64,000 nucleotides of DNA from Jannaschia sp. M317. GTDB taxonomy: Bacteria > Pseudomonadota > Alphaproteobacteria > Rhodobacterales > Rhodobacteraceae. The position numbers were made by a program, and so were the translations under genes. Numbering within the stretch: the first letter of the stretch is position 1; each line of letters starts with the position of its first letter. Of this stretch, positions 17,104 through 25,327 are shown one piece after another. The notes below the pieces were generated by a model, which did no database searches, was not told the origin of the DNA, and saw only the letters and a program-made list of their open reading frames with translations. Location: NCBI RefSeq assembly GCF_025141175.1, contig NZ_CP081155.1, positions 766,001 to 830,000 on the forward strand, written 5' to 3'.

Positions 17104-18141
17104 ATGTCCATCCTTCGCAATACCCTGATCGCCACCTCGCTGGCCACGACCCTCCTGGCGCTGCCCGCAGCCGCCGCCGAGGTGACGCTGCGCTTCCAGC
17201 ATTTCGTCAACCCGACGTCGGCCAACCCAAAGCATTTCATGCAGCCCTGGGCCGATGCCATCGAAGAGCAATCGGGCGGCCGGATCGAGGTCCAGCTGTT
17301 CCCCTTCATGCAGTTGGGCGGTGCCGCGCCCACTCAATACGACCTGATCGCGGACGGTGCGATTGACGGCGGCTGGGTGATCCCCGGCTATCAGCCCGGC
17401 CGTTTCCCCGAGGCGGAGGCGCTGGAACTGCCGTTCATGGTGACCAAATCCGCCGAAGAGGCGTCGAAAGCCGCCTGGACCTTTACCGAGCAGCACCTGA
17501 TGGACGATTTCGCGGACGTCCACGTCATCGCCGCGCACATGCACGGTCGCGGGCTGGTTCACAAAAAGGGGGCCGCGCCCGAAACAGTCGCCGATTTCGC
17601 CGGTCTCGACCTGCGCGGCCCGTCGCGGACCGCCACGCTGCTGCTGCGCAAACTGGGCGCGAACCCGGTCGGTATGCCCGTCCCCGCCTTTCCCGAGGCG
17701 TTGGCCAAGGGCGTGCTGGACGGCGGCGTCATCACCTGGGAGCAGGCCCCCCCGCTGAAGCTGGACGAACTGACCGACAGCCACACCGACGTGGCGGGCG
17801 ACAAGTCGCTCTATAACCTCTATTTTATCTGGGCAATGAACAAGGCTGTCTACGAGGGCCTGCCCGATGATCTGAAGCAGGTGATCGACGACAATTCCGG
17901 CATGATGGCCTCGGCCTGGGCCGGGCGCGCCCATGACATCGGCGATGCCGAAGCGAAGCTGGTGATCGAAGCCACCGACAACCAGATCGCGGAAATGTCG
18001 ACGGAGGCAACCGCCGAGATCATCGCCCTGGGCGAAGAGGTCACCGCCGAGTGGATCGTGGAGATGACCGAAAAAGGTCTCGACGGAGCGGCTCTGGTTG
18101 CCGATGCGCAGGCGGCGGTTGCGGCGAACATCGCGCAGTGA
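17104..18141 (+). CDS. TRAP transporter substrate-binding protein (DctP family)
   Basis: A 345-residue periplasmic protein with a signal peptide (MSILRNTLIATSLATTLLAL, cut near AAAA-EVTL). RFQHFVNPTSANPKHFMQPWADAIEEQSGGRIEVQLFP is the usual DctP opening and GLDLRGPSRTATLLLRKLGA with GMPVPAFPEALAKGVLDGG carries the conserved arginine region that contacts the substrate carboxylate. The membrane subunits DctQ and DctM are not next to it, so it must work with a system encoded elsewhere. A 151-base upstream gap holds its promoter; GCGAA-CGA-TTCGC at 17020-17032 is a possible operator. Confidence 0.9.
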   Translation: MSILRNTLIATSLATTLLALPAAAAEVTLRFQHFVNPTSANPKHFMQPWADAIEEQSGGRIEVQLFPFMQLGGAAPTQYDLIADGAIDGGWVIPGYQPGRFPEAEALELPFMVTKSAEEASKAAWTFTEQHLMDDFADVHVIAAHMHGRGLVHKKGAAPETVADFAGLDLRGPSRTATLLLRKLGANPVGMPVPAFPEALAKGVLDGGVITWEQAPPLKLDELTDSHTDVAGDKSLYNLYFIWAMNKAVYEGLPDDLKQVIDDNSGMMASAWAGRAHDIGDAEAKLVIEATDNQIAEMSTEATAEIIALGEEVTAEWIVEMTEKGLDGAALVADAQAAVAANIAQ

Positions 18142-18162
18142 TCCGCGCGGGCAGCCGCGTCG

Positions 18163-18188
18163 GAATGAGTATTTTCGCCGAGAAGAAG
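18163..18188. repeat. GTATTT...GAAGAAG intergenic motif, copy 2
   Basis: GAGTATTTTCGCC followed by GAGAAGAAG lies just after the TRAP gene and before a terminator hairpin. It resembles the motif at 7871-7896 in sequence and in placement. Confidence 0.35.
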
Positions 18189-18192
18189 CAGG

Positions 18193-18215
18193 GGGCGGTC
18201 CATCATGGGCCGCCC
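18193..18215 (+). terminator. Probable terminator of the TRAP binding-protein gene
   Basis: GGGCGGTCC and GGGCCGCCC form a 9-base stem with one G-T pair and a 5-base loop, followed by TTT. It lies 51 bases after the stop and eight bases before the end of convergent rsmD. Confidence 0.6.
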
Positions 18216-18222
18216 TTTCGCG

Positions 18223-18768
18223 TCAGGTGGGCCGGGCCAGGGTGACGAGCGTGTCGCCATAGCGGCGCTGATCCACCTGGATCAGGCCGGCGAGGGTGGG
18301 GGCCGTGCTCTCTTCCCAGACGATGAGCGCCTCGGGCGCGATCCAGCCCGCGTCCAGCAAGGCGGCGATGGCTTTTTCGCCCAGACCCTGCGCGTAGGGC
18401 GGGTCGAGAAAGATCAGGTCATGCGGCGTGCCGGGGCCGGGGCGGCGGGCGTCGCGGGGGTGCAGGCGGGCGGGGGCGTCCAGCAGGGCGATGTTCTCGC
18501 GCAGGATGGCCTGAGCTTTGCGGCCTTGTTCGATGAACGTGGCCTGCGCCCCCCCCCGGCTCAGCGCCTCCAGACCCAAGGCACCGGTGCCGGCGAAGAC
18601 ATCCAGCACGCGGGCCTCCGTCACCGGATCGCCATGGCCGCCGTTGATCAGCAGGTTGAAGATCGACTCGCGGACGCGGTCGGTGGTCGGACGCAGATGG
18701 GCGGCGGCATCGCCTTTGCCGACGCTGGCCAGACGGCGGCCCCGCCAGCGGCCTCCGACGATTCTCAC
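18223..18768 (-). CDS. rsmD: 16S rRNA (guanine-966-N2)-methyltransferase RsmD
   Basis: A 181-residue SAM-dependent methyltransferase acting on the 30S subunit. RIVGGRWRGRRLA at the N-terminus, RPTTDRVRESIFNLL (about 28-42), VLDVFAGTGALGLEALSRG (SAM motif I) and DLIFLDPPYAQG (DPPY catalytic motif) are all in order. The start is the GTG at 18766-18768, which overlaps the stop of the upstream oxidoreductase as GTGA; no ATG fits the conserved N-terminus. Co-transcription with the oxidoreductase is likely. Confidence 0.92.
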   Translation of the reverse strand: MRIVGGRWRGRRLASVGKGDAAAHLRPTTDRVRESIFNLLINGGHGDPVTEARVLDVFAGTGALGLEALSRGGAQATFIEQGRKAQAILRENIALLDAPARLHPRDARRPGPGTPHDLIFLDPPYAQGLGEKAIAALLDAGWIAPEALIVWEESTAPTLAGLIQVDQRRYGDTLVTLARPT

Positions 18769-19961
18769 ATCAGGCTCTTGATCGGGACGGAGCCGTCGGC
18801 GACCTGCGCCGGGTCCGGGGACCGGCCTGCCTCGACCAGCCGCTTGCCAACCATATAGGCCCGCGGGTCGTTCATGGCGTCCACTGCCAGCAGGCGGTCG
18901 CCCGCGTAGTACCAATGCGACCGGCCATCCCCGTCGCGCTGGACGACGCGGTCGAAGCCGGTGTTCAGGCCCGCGATCTGCAACTTGACGTCGTATTGAT
19001 CGGACCAGAACCAGGGCTTGGCCAGGTAGTCGGTGGTGTCGCCCAGGATGTTGCCGGCAACGGTTTGGGCCTGTTCAATCGCATGGGGCACCGATTCCAG
19101 CCGCAACCGGATGTCGCCCACCGGAAAGGAGCAGCAATCCCCGGCGGCCCAGACCCCGGCGGCAGAGGTCCGTCCCCGCGCGTCCACCGCAATGCCATTG
19201 TCGACCGCCAGCCCCGCCGCCTGGGCCAGGGCAGTGTTCGGCGTGACGCCGATCCCGATGACCACGCTGTCTACGGCCAGGACCGTGCCGTCGGCCAGAA
19301 CGGCCCCGGTGACCCGCCCGTCACCGGTCAGGCGATCCAACTGGGTTCCTTCGCGGATGTCGACGCCCTCGGCACGGTGCTTGGCGGCGAACCAGGCGGC
19401 GGTTTCGGCGCAGGAGACGCGGGACAGCAGACGCTCCGCGGCCTCCAGCAGGGTGACGCGCATGCCGCGCTTTCGGGCGACGGCGGCGGCCTCCAGGCCG
19501 ATATATCCGCCACCGACGACAAGCAGGTGGGCGTCCGGCGCAAAGTCCGGCTCCATCGCGTCGATATCGGCCAATGTGCGGACGGTGTGGACGCCGCCAA
19601 GGTCACCGCCGATGGCGGCGGGCAGGCGGCGCGGGGTGGCACCGGTGCTCAGCACAAGCGCGTCCCACGCCTCGACCCCGCCCGCATGGGTCAGGGTGCG
19701 CGCGGCGGGGTCGATGGACGTCACCGGCGTGGCAAGGTGCAGGTCCACCCGTTGATCGTCGTAGAAGGCGCGGGGCCGCAGATGCAGCCGTTCGCGCGCC
19801 ATGTCGCCAAGCAGATAGGCCTTGGACAGGGGCGGGCGTTGATAGGGGATCTCCGGCTCGGCGCACCAAAGGGTGATGCGCCCGTCGAAGCCCTTCTTGC
19901 GCAGGGTTTCGACCGTGGTGGCCCCGGCCTGGCCGCCGCCGACGATTGCGATGTGATCCAT
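18765..19961 (-). CDS. FAD-dependent oxidoreductase, ferredoxin/rubredoxin reductase-like
   Basis: A 398-residue flavoprotein. IAIVGGGQAGATTVETLRKKG is the FAD Rossmann motif, PYQRPPLSKAYL is the typical reductase motif, LLVVGGGYIGLEAAAVARKRG (about 143-163) is the NAD(P)H Rossmann motif and GVWAAGDCCSF the second FAD block. This order matches putidaredoxin/rhodocoxin-reductase-like enzymes that pass electrons from NAD(P)H to small iron-sulfur proteins. The start MDHIAIVGGG is preceded by AGAGGA; an upstream ATG ten codons earlier has no such site. The redox partner is not encoded nearby. It is divergent from the peroxiredoxin gene. Confidence 0.88.
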   Translation of the reverse strand: MDHIAIVGGGQAGATTVETLRKKGFDGRITLWCAEPEIPYQRPPLSKAYLLGDMARERLHLRPRAFYDDQRVDLHLATPVTSIDPAARTLTHAGGVEAWDALVLSTGATPRRLPAAIGGDLGGVHTVRTLADIDAMEPDFAPDAHLLVVGGGYIGLEAAAVARKRGMRVTLLEAAERLLSRVSCAETAAWFAAKHRAEGVDIREGTQLDRLTGDGRVTGAVLADGTVLAVDSVVIGIGVTPNTALAQAAGLAVDNGIAVDARGRTSAAGVWAAGDCCSFPVGDIRLRLESVPHAIEQAQTVAGNILGDTTDYLAKPWFWSDQYDVKLQIAGLNTGFDRVVQRDGDGRSHWYYAGDRLLAVDAMNDPRAYMVGKRLVEAGRSPDPAQVADGSVPIKSLM

Positions 19962-20035
19962 GGTGCGTCCTCTGGTCCCCGTGTCGGTCACAGCTATATC
20001 CCCGAGGATCGAACTTCAAACACGAGGACTGCGAC

Positions 20036-20524
20036 ATGACGATTACCACCGGCGACCGACTGCCCGAGGCCACCCTGCTGCGGATCGGCGACGACGGGCC
20101 CGAAGGCGTGGCCCTGTCCGAGCTGACGGCCGGCAAGACGGTCGTGCTGTTCGGCCTGCCGGGTGCCTTTACCGGGACCTGCACCACAGCGCATGTGCCC
20201 AGCTTCATACGGACCAAGGACGCCTTTGCCGAGAAGGGTGTCGTCGATATTATCTGCTTTGCCGTCAACGATCCCCACGTGATGAAAGCCTGGGCGGAGG
20301 CAACCGGTGCCGAGGCGGCTGGTCTGCACATGCTGGGCGACAGCGACGGGGCGCTTACCAAGGCGCTGGGCCTAGACTTCGATGCGCCGGCGGCAGGGTT
20401 TCACGGACGCACCACCCGCTGCGCCATGCTCGTGGAGGACGGCACGGTAAAGGTGCTGCATTTGGAGCAGGGGCGTGGGATCTGCGAGGCCACCGCCGGT
20501 GAGGCGATGCTGGCCGAAGTCTGA
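20036..20524 (+). CDS. Peroxiredoxin, Prx5-type
   Basis: A 162-residue thiol peroxidase. LPGAFTGTCTTAHVP (about 41-55) contains the peroxidatic Cys49 with the Prx5-type PGAFTxTC context. Further cysteines at GRTTRC (about 127) and RGIC (about 151) could resolve the sulfenic acid. It reduces H2O2 and alkyl peroxides with thioredoxin or glutaredoxin in the cytoplasm. The ATG at 20036 starts the family-typical N-terminus MTITTGDRLPEATL. The neighbouring divergent reductase suggests a shared redox context, which is inference. Confidence 0.9.
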   Translation: MTITTGDRLPEATLLRIGDDGPEGVALSELTAGKTVVLFGLPGAFTGTCTTAHVPSFIRTKDAFAEKGVVDIICFAVNDPHVMKAWAEATGAEAAGLHMLGDSDGALTKALGLDFDAPAAGFHGRTTRCAMLVEDGTVKVLHLEQGRGICEATAGEAMLAEV

Positions 20525-20535
20525 CGGACGGGGGG

Positions 20536-20559
20536 GCGAGGGGATTGCCATCCCCTCGC
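20536..20559. terminator. Hairpin A between peroxiredoxin and Lrp genes
   Basis: GCGAGGGGAT and ATCCCCTCGC make a perfect 10-base stem with loop TGCC, 12 bases after the peroxiredoxin stop. It has no T-run. Confidence 0.45.
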
Positions 20560-20569
20560 GCTCCCCTGC

Positions 20570-20594
20570 CCGAAGGGGGCGATGCCCCCTTCGG
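20570..20594. terminator. Hairpin B between peroxiredoxin and Lrp genes
   Basis: CCGAAGGGGGC and GCCCCCTTCGG make a perfect 11-base stem with loop GAT. With hairpin A it separates two convergent genes and can fold in either transcript. Confidence 0.5.
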
Positions 20595-20627
20595 AAACCC
20601 CGCGCGGGCCGGGGGCGGGGGCCGCGC

Positions 20628-21050
20628 TCAGCCGCGCGTCGTCGACAGATAGAGGTTCGTCTCGGATCGGCTGACGCCATCGATCATGCGGATGCGGCCC
20701 AACGTGCGATCCAGAACCTCCAGCGTGTCGGCACCCAGCTCTGCGATCAGGTCCCAGCGGCCATGGGTGGAATGCACGGCCTCTACCTCTGGCATCCGGG
20801 CCATGGTGCGGGTGATGCGGGCGGCACCCTGGCCCTCGATCTCGATCAGGATGATGCCGCGGACGGCACGATCGCCCAGGTCCCCCTTGAGCACCGCGCG
20901 GTATCCCAGGATTTCACCTGCTTCGGTCAGGCGATCCATCCGGGCCCGCACCGTGGCACGGGTGACCCCCAGATCAGCCGCCAGCGTCGAGACGGAGGCC
21001 CGGCCATCCGCCGATAGCGCGGCCAGCAGGCGCAGGTCGAGTTTATCCAT
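20628..21050 (-). CDS. Lrp/AsnC-family transcriptional regulator
   Basis: A 140-residue regulator with an N-terminal helix-turn-helix (DLRLLAALSADGRASVSTLAADLGVTRATVRARMDRL) and a C-terminal RAM/ACT-like effector domain (MARMPEVEAVHSTHGRWDLIAELG). It is divergent from the arginase gene with 113 bases between starts. By analogy with arginine/ornithine regulators of this family it probably senses an amino acid and controls the arginase-ctlX-ocd genes. This is inferred from position only. Confidence 0.9.
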   Translation of the reverse strand: MDKLDLRLLAALSADGRASVSTLAADLGVTRATVRARMDRLTEAGEILGYRAVLKGDLGDRAVRGIILIEIEGQGAARITRTMARMPEVEAVHSTHGRWDLIAELGADTLEVLDRTLGRIRMIDGVSRSETNLYLSTTRG

Positions 21051-21080
21051 TTTGTCGGGTCACCTTGCGCAATTTGGTCG

Positions 21081-21093
21081 ATGAGATGCTCAT
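21081..21093. promoter_or_regulatory. Candidate Lrp-type operator
   Basis: ATGAG-ATG-CTCAT is a perfect 5-base inverted repeat with a 3-base centre, in an A/T-richer patch between the divergent Lrp and arginase genes. It lies 31 bases upstream of the regulator start and 71 bases upstream of the arginase start. The size fits Lrp-type half-site pairs, but no consensus is known for this regulator. Confidence 0.35.
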
Positions 21094-21163
21094 TTCGATC
21101 ACTTATCGCGCTACGATCTGCCGGGCCAGTCTGATCAATCCAACCGCAAGAACGGAGACACAC

Positions 21164-22087
21164 ATGACCAAGACCATTTCCCTGATCGGTGCGCCGATCC
21201 AGACCGGAGCCTGGCGGAGGGGCTGCCTGATGGGTCCCGATGCCCTGCGCACGGCAGGATTGCGCCAGGCGTTGGTCGACCTGGGCCATGATGTCACCGA
21301 CCGGGGCAACGTGGCCCCGCTGGCCGCCGAGGTGCCACCCGCGCGCAACACTGCGATCCGTGATCTGTCGCTCTGTGCCGGGTGGGTTGGTGCCCTGCAG
21401 GCAGAGGCAGGGCGCGTCGCGGCCCATGACATCCCGATCTTTCTGGGCGGTGATCACCTGATGGCTGCGGGCACCGTTCCTGCCATGGCCGCCCGCGCCG
21501 AGGCGGCGGGCCGACCGCTGTTCGTGCTGTGGCTGGACGCCCATTCGGACATCCACGATTTCGACAGCACCGACACCGGCAACCTGCATGGTACGCCGGT
21601 TGCCTATTTCACCGGGCTGTCCGACTTTTCCCCGCAGTTCCCTGTGCTGCCTGCACGCGTCGACCCGGCCAACATCTGCATGATCGGGCTGCGGTCGGTG
21701 GACCCGCACGAGAAATCGGTGCTGGCCGCGACCGACATTCAGGTCGCGGACATGCGCGCGATCGACGAACATGGCATCGCCACGCCGCTGCGCGCCTTTC
21801 TCGACCGGGTAGAGGCCGCGAATGGGCATCTGCACGTCAGCTTCGATGTCGATTTCCTTGACCCCGACATCGCCCCCGCCGTGGGCACCACCGTGCCCGG
21901 CGGTGCCACCTTCCGCGAGGCGCATCTGGTGATGGAATGGCTGCACGACAGCGGCCTTGTCACCTCGCTCGACATCGCAGAGCTGAACCCCTTCATGGAC
22001 GACCGTGGCAAGACGGCGCGCCTGATGGTGGATTTCGTGGCCTCGCTGTTTGGCAAATCCGTCCTCGACCGCCCGACGCGAGGCTGA
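21164..22087 (+). CDS. rocF: Arginase
   Basis: A 307-residue ureohydrolase that splits arginine into ornithine and urea at a dimanganese site. The three metal motifs are present: GGDHLMAAG (about 98-106), WLDAHSDIHDF (DAHxDIH, about 124-134) and SFDVDFLDPDIAPAVG (DxDxxDPxxAP, about 226-241). SLDIAELNPFMDD follows as in arginases. The start MTKTISLIGAPIQTGAWRRG is normal for the family. It is the first gene of a three-gene run with ctlX and ocd, with two bases between its stop and the next ATG. Confidence 0.93.
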   Translation: MTKTISLIGAPIQTGAWRRGCLMGPDALRTAGLRQALVDLGHDVTDRGNVAPLAAEVPPARNTAIRDLSLCAGWVGALQAEAGRVAAHDIPIFLGGDHLMAAGTVPAMAARAEAAGRPLFVLWLDAHSDIHDFDSTDTGNLHGTPVAYFTGLSDFSPQFPVLPARVDPANICMIGLRSVDPHEKSVLAATDIQVADMRAIDEHGIATPLRAFLDRVEAANGHLHVSFDVDFLDPDIAPAVGTTVPGGATFREAHLVMEWLHDSGLVTSLDIAELNPFMDDRGKTARLMVDFVASLFGKSVLDRPTRG

Positions 22088-22089
22088 TC

Positions 22090-23016
22090 ATGGCATCCGT
22101 TCAGGCCCCCTCTGCCGTTGTGATGATCCGGCCGCTGGCGTTTCGGTCCAACCCCGAAACCCGCGCCGACAACGGCTTTCAGACCGGCGGCGGCAGTGTC
22201 GAGGAACCGGGCCGTGCAACGGCGGAATTCGATGCCGTGGTTGCCAGCCTGCGGGCCGAGGGCGTGACGGTTCATGTCCATGAGGACGACGGCAGCCGCG
22301 ACACCCCCGACAGCGTGTTTCCGAACAACTGGTTTTCGACCCATGCGGGCGGACATATCGCGGTCTATCCGATGTTCCCCGAAAACCGCCGCCGGGAACG
22401 GCGCTGGGATGTGATCGAACAGCTGAAGCAGGACTACCGGGTTCAGGACGTGATCGATTATTCCGGGTTGGAGCGGGACGGCCTGGCCCTGGAAGGCACC
22501 GGGGCCATGGTTCTCGACCACATCGGGCGGGTGGCCTATGTGGCGCGGTCGAACCGCGCCGATCCCGTTATCCTGGAGCGGTTCTGCACCCACTTCGGTT
22601 ATGAACCCATGGCGTTCGATGCGCGCGACGCACGGGGGATGAGAGTCTATCATACCAACGTCATCCTGACGATCGGGACCGGCTTTGCGCTGATCTGTCT
22701 CGACATGATCGACGATCCCGACCGCCGCGCCGAGGTGGCCGAGCGTCTGGCCGAGGATGGCCGGGACGTCATCGACCTGACCCCGGCACAGATCGACGGC
22801 TTTGCCGGCAACGCGCTGGAACTTGCCGGACGCGACGGTGCCGTCCTGGCGCTTTCGGCCCGCGCGCACGCCGTCCTGAGCGACGCGCAGCGGGCGCGCA
22901 TTACCGCGCACGCCCGGCTGTTGCCGATGCCCGTGCCCACCATAGAAACCGCCGGCGGATCGATCCGCTGCATGCTGGCGGGCGTTCATCTTTCGCCTCG
23001 AAAGGCCAAGCCATGA
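22090..23016 (+). CDS. ctlX: Citrulline/arginine deiminase-related hydrolase CtlX
   Basis: A 308-residue member of the guanidino-group-modifying superfamily (amidinotransferase fold). AVVMIRPLAFRSNPET, DSVFPNNWFSTHAGG (about 75-89), GLALEGTGAMVLDH, VYHTNVILTIG and the C-terminal GGSIRCMLAGVHL with the catalytic Cys (about 298) match the group named CtlX for citrulline utilisation. Placement between arginase and ornithine cyclodeaminase, with the end overlapping ocd by four bases, supports a role in arginine or citrulline breakdown to ornithine. The exact substrate is not proven here. Confidence 0.85.
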   Translation: MASVQAPSAVVMIRPLAFRSNPETRADNGFQTGGGSVEEPGRATAEFDAVVASLRAEGVTVHVHEDDGSRDTPDSVFPNNWFSTHAGGHIAVYPMFPENRRRERRWDVIEQLKQDYRVQDVIDYSGLERDGLALEGTGAMVLDHIGRVAYVARSNRADPVILERFCTHFGYEPMAFDARDARGMRVYHTNVILTIGTGFALICLDMIDDPDRRAEVAERLAEDGRDVIDLTPAQIDGFAGNALELAGRDGAVLALSARAHAVLSDAQRARITAHARLLPMPVPTIETAGGSIRCMLAGVHLSPRKAKP

Positions 23017-24071
23017 CCCTCTCCCCCTCCCGCCTGGCGATGGTGCCCTTCGTGTCTGTCCACGACATGATGAAGATCGTGAACGAGACCGGCGTGGCCG
23101 AAACCATCGCCGCCATCGCCGACCGGATCGAGGCGGATTTCCTGCGCTGGGAAGACTTCGACAAGGTGGCGCGCGTGCCCTCCCACTCCGAGGAAGGCGT
23201 GATCGAGTTGATGCCGACGTCGGACGGGGAATTCTACGGTTTCAAATACGTCAACGGTCACCCGGCCAACATGGCGCGCGGCTTTCAGACGGTCACGGCC
23301 TTTGGCGTGCTGGCGCGGGTCGATAACGGCTATCCGGTGATGCTGACGGAAATGACGGTGCTGACGGCGCTGCGCACGGCGGCCATGTCGGTCGTCGCCG
23401 CCCGCCACCTGGCCCCAAAGGGGGCCCGCGTCATGGCCATGATCGGCAACGGCGCGCAATGCGAGTTCCAGGCGCTGGGCTTCCATCACTGCCTGGGGAT
23501 CGAGGAGGTGCGGCTTTACGATATCGACCCGGAGGCCACCGCCAAGGCCGCGCGCAACCTGTCGCGCACCGGCCTGCGCGTCGTGCCCTGCACCACCGCC
23601 GAAGAGGCCATCGCCGGGGCCCAGATCATCACCACCTGCACCGCCGACAAGAAGCAGGCGACGATCCTCAGCGACAACATGGTCGGCGCGGGCGTGCACC
23701 TGAACGCCATCGGCGGCGATTGTCCCGGCAAGACGGAACTGCACCGCGACATCCTGCTGCGGTCCGACATCTTTGTCGAATACCCGCCGCAAACCCGGGT
23801 GGAGGGAGAGATCCAGCAACTGGACCCCGACCACCCGGTGACCGAGCTGTGGCGCGTCATCGACGGGCAGGTTCCGGGCCGTCGCACCGACAGCCAGATC
23901 ACCCTGTTCGACAGCGTGGGCTTCGCGACCGAGGATTTCAGCGCCCTGCGTCACATCTACGGCGAGTTGCAACGCACCGGCCATTACCTCGACCTCGACA
24001 TGCTGGCCGACCCGGACGACCCGCGTGACCTGTTCGGGATGGTGGCGCGGGCGGACGGCGCGGGCGACTAG
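23013..24071 (+). CDS. ocd: Ornithine cyclodeaminase
   Basis: A 352-residue NAD-dependent enzyme of the mu-crystallin family that converts ornithine to proline and ammonia. FYGFKYVNGHPANMARGF (about 75-92) carries substrate-binding residues, MAMIGNGAQCEFQALGF is the Rossmann dinucleotide motif and GVHLNAIGGDCPGKTELH (about 228-245) contains the catalytic Asp region. The length is normal. It is the third gene of the arginine unit, which therefore runs arginine to ornithine to proline. Confidence 0.93.
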   Translation: MTLSPSRLAMVPFVSVHDMMKIVNETGVAETIAAIADRIEADFLRWEDFDKVARVPSHSEEGVIELMPTSDGEFYGFKYVNGHPANMARGFQTVTAFGVLARVDNGYPVMLTEMTVLTALRTAAMSVVAARHLAPKGARVMAMIGNGAQCEFQALGFHHCLGIEEVRLYDIDPEATAKAARNLSRTGLRVVPCTTAEEAIAGAQIITTCTADKKQATILSDNMVGAGVHLNAIGGDCPGKTELHRDILLRSDIFVEYPPQTRVEGEIQQLDPDHPVTELWRVIDGQVPGRRTDSQITLFDSVGFATEDFSALRHIYGELQRTGHYLDLDMLADPDDPRDLFGMVARADGAGD

Positions 24072-24135
24072 GCAGACGTCCCCTCGTCGGTTAGCAATTG
24101 GTGATTGCTGACAGTGCAGTTTCGCCGGGGGGCCG

Positions 24136-25290
24136 ATGCGCATTCTCTTTACCTGCATCAAGTCGGAAAGCCATTTTCGACCGCTCCTGCCGTTGGCGCG
24201 GGGGATGCACGCGCGCGGTCATGACGTGCGGTTCGCCGCCATTGCGCCGATGGCCGAAATGATCAAGGGGCACGGCTTTCCACATCTGGTGATGGACGGC
24301 CCGTCGGACGCTGATCGCGCGGCCTTTTCCGCCATGGTCCGTGACCTGCCGAAATCAGAGATCGCGGATGCCTATGTGCCGGAGTTCTTCATGGGGCTGC
24401 TGCCTCGCGCGGCCTTGCCCAGCCTTTTGCCGCAACTGGCGGATTGGCGTCCCGACCTGATCGTCCGGGAGACGTGCGAGCTTGCCGGCTACCTCGCCGG
24501 GGAATTGCAGGGCATTCGCCATGTGCGCATGGAAATCCTGAACGCCTGGTCCGAAGACCTCTTTGCGACCCGCTTCCCGCAGGTGCTGGACGCGTTGCGG
24601 GCGTATGTCGGTCTGCCCAAGCGCCGCCGCGGCCCTTTTGTCGATGAGGCGGCCTTCACCCTTCATCCCGCACAGCTCGACCGCGTTGACCGAACCGGGA
24701 CGCAGACCCCCTTTCGGTTTCGACCTGCCACAAGCGCCGCCCCCGCCGGGACGCAGACGGATTGGCTGCCGCAGGACGGCACTCCGCTGATCTATGCCAC
24801 CTTCGGTACCGTTACCGCGAACCAGACGAACCCGCCGCCGATCTATGCCGACACGATCGCCGCGCTGGCCGATTTGCCGGTCTCGGTCCTGTTGACGGTT
24901 GGGCGGGACGCGCCGGACGCCCTGATGGACTGCGCCGCCCCGAATATCATCGTGCGTCGCTTTGTGCCGCAGGATCAGGTGTTTCCGCATGCACGGCTCG
25001 TGCTTTGCCACGGTGGGTCCGGCACCGTGTTGGCGGCCATGGGCGCAGGCGTGCCGATGGTGGTCGCGCCCTCCATTGCGGATCAGCCGGACAACGCACA
25101 TTGCATCGCCGCCGCCGGTCTGGGCATTGCCGTGCCGGATGCCGATGCCACATCGATCCGCGCGGCCGTCGTCGCAGCCCTGGCGGACGACAGCTTGCAA
25201 TCGCAGGCCGCAGCGGTCGCCCGGCAGATCGCCGAGACGCCGGACCTTGAGGCCGCGCTGGACCGGTTGGAGGCGTTTCACGCAACGTGA
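24136..25290 (+). CDS. GT1-family glycosyltransferase (macrolide/glucuronosyl type)
   Basis: A 384-residue GT-B enzyme. RILFTCIKSESHFRPLLPLARG is the N-terminal acceptor-domain opening, and ARLVLCHGGSGTVLAAMGAG with VPMVVAPSIADQPDNA (about 290-325) is the UDP-sugar-binding signature of GT1 (EryCIII/UGT type). Such enzymes glycosylate lipids, carotenoids or small natural products. No natural-product genes are adjacent, so the acceptor is open. The upstream gap of 64 bases and the absence of overlap with ocd suggest its own promoter. Confidence 0.85.
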   Translation: MRILFTCIKSESHFRPLLPLARGMHARGHDVRFAAIAPMAEMIKGHGFPHLVMDGPSDADRAAFSAMVRDLPKSEIADAYVPEFFMGLLPRAALPSLLPQLADWRPDLIVRETCELAGYLAGELQGIRHVRMEILNAWSEDLFATRFPQVLDALRAYVGLPKRRRGPFVDEAAFTLHPAQLDRVDRTGTQTPFRFRPATSAAPAGTQTDWLPQDGTPLIYATFGTVTANQTNPPPIYADTIAALADLPVSVLLTVGRDAPDALMDCAAPNIIVRRFVPQDQVFPHARLVLCHGGSGTVLAAMGAGVPMVVAPSIADQPDNAHCIAAAGLGIAVPDADATSIRAAVVAALADDSLQSQAAAVARQIAETPDLEAALDRLEAFHAT

Positions 25291-25306
25291 CGGGGCCGGA
25301 GGATGC

Positions 25307-25327
25307 CTGAGGGTTCTTCGCCCTCAG
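25307..25327. terminator. Hairpin at convergent gene ends
   Basis: CTGAGGG and CCCTCAG form a 7-base stem around a 7-base loop; the right arm contains the stop codon of the MscS gene. It separates the convergent GT1 and MscS genes. Confidence 0.45.
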
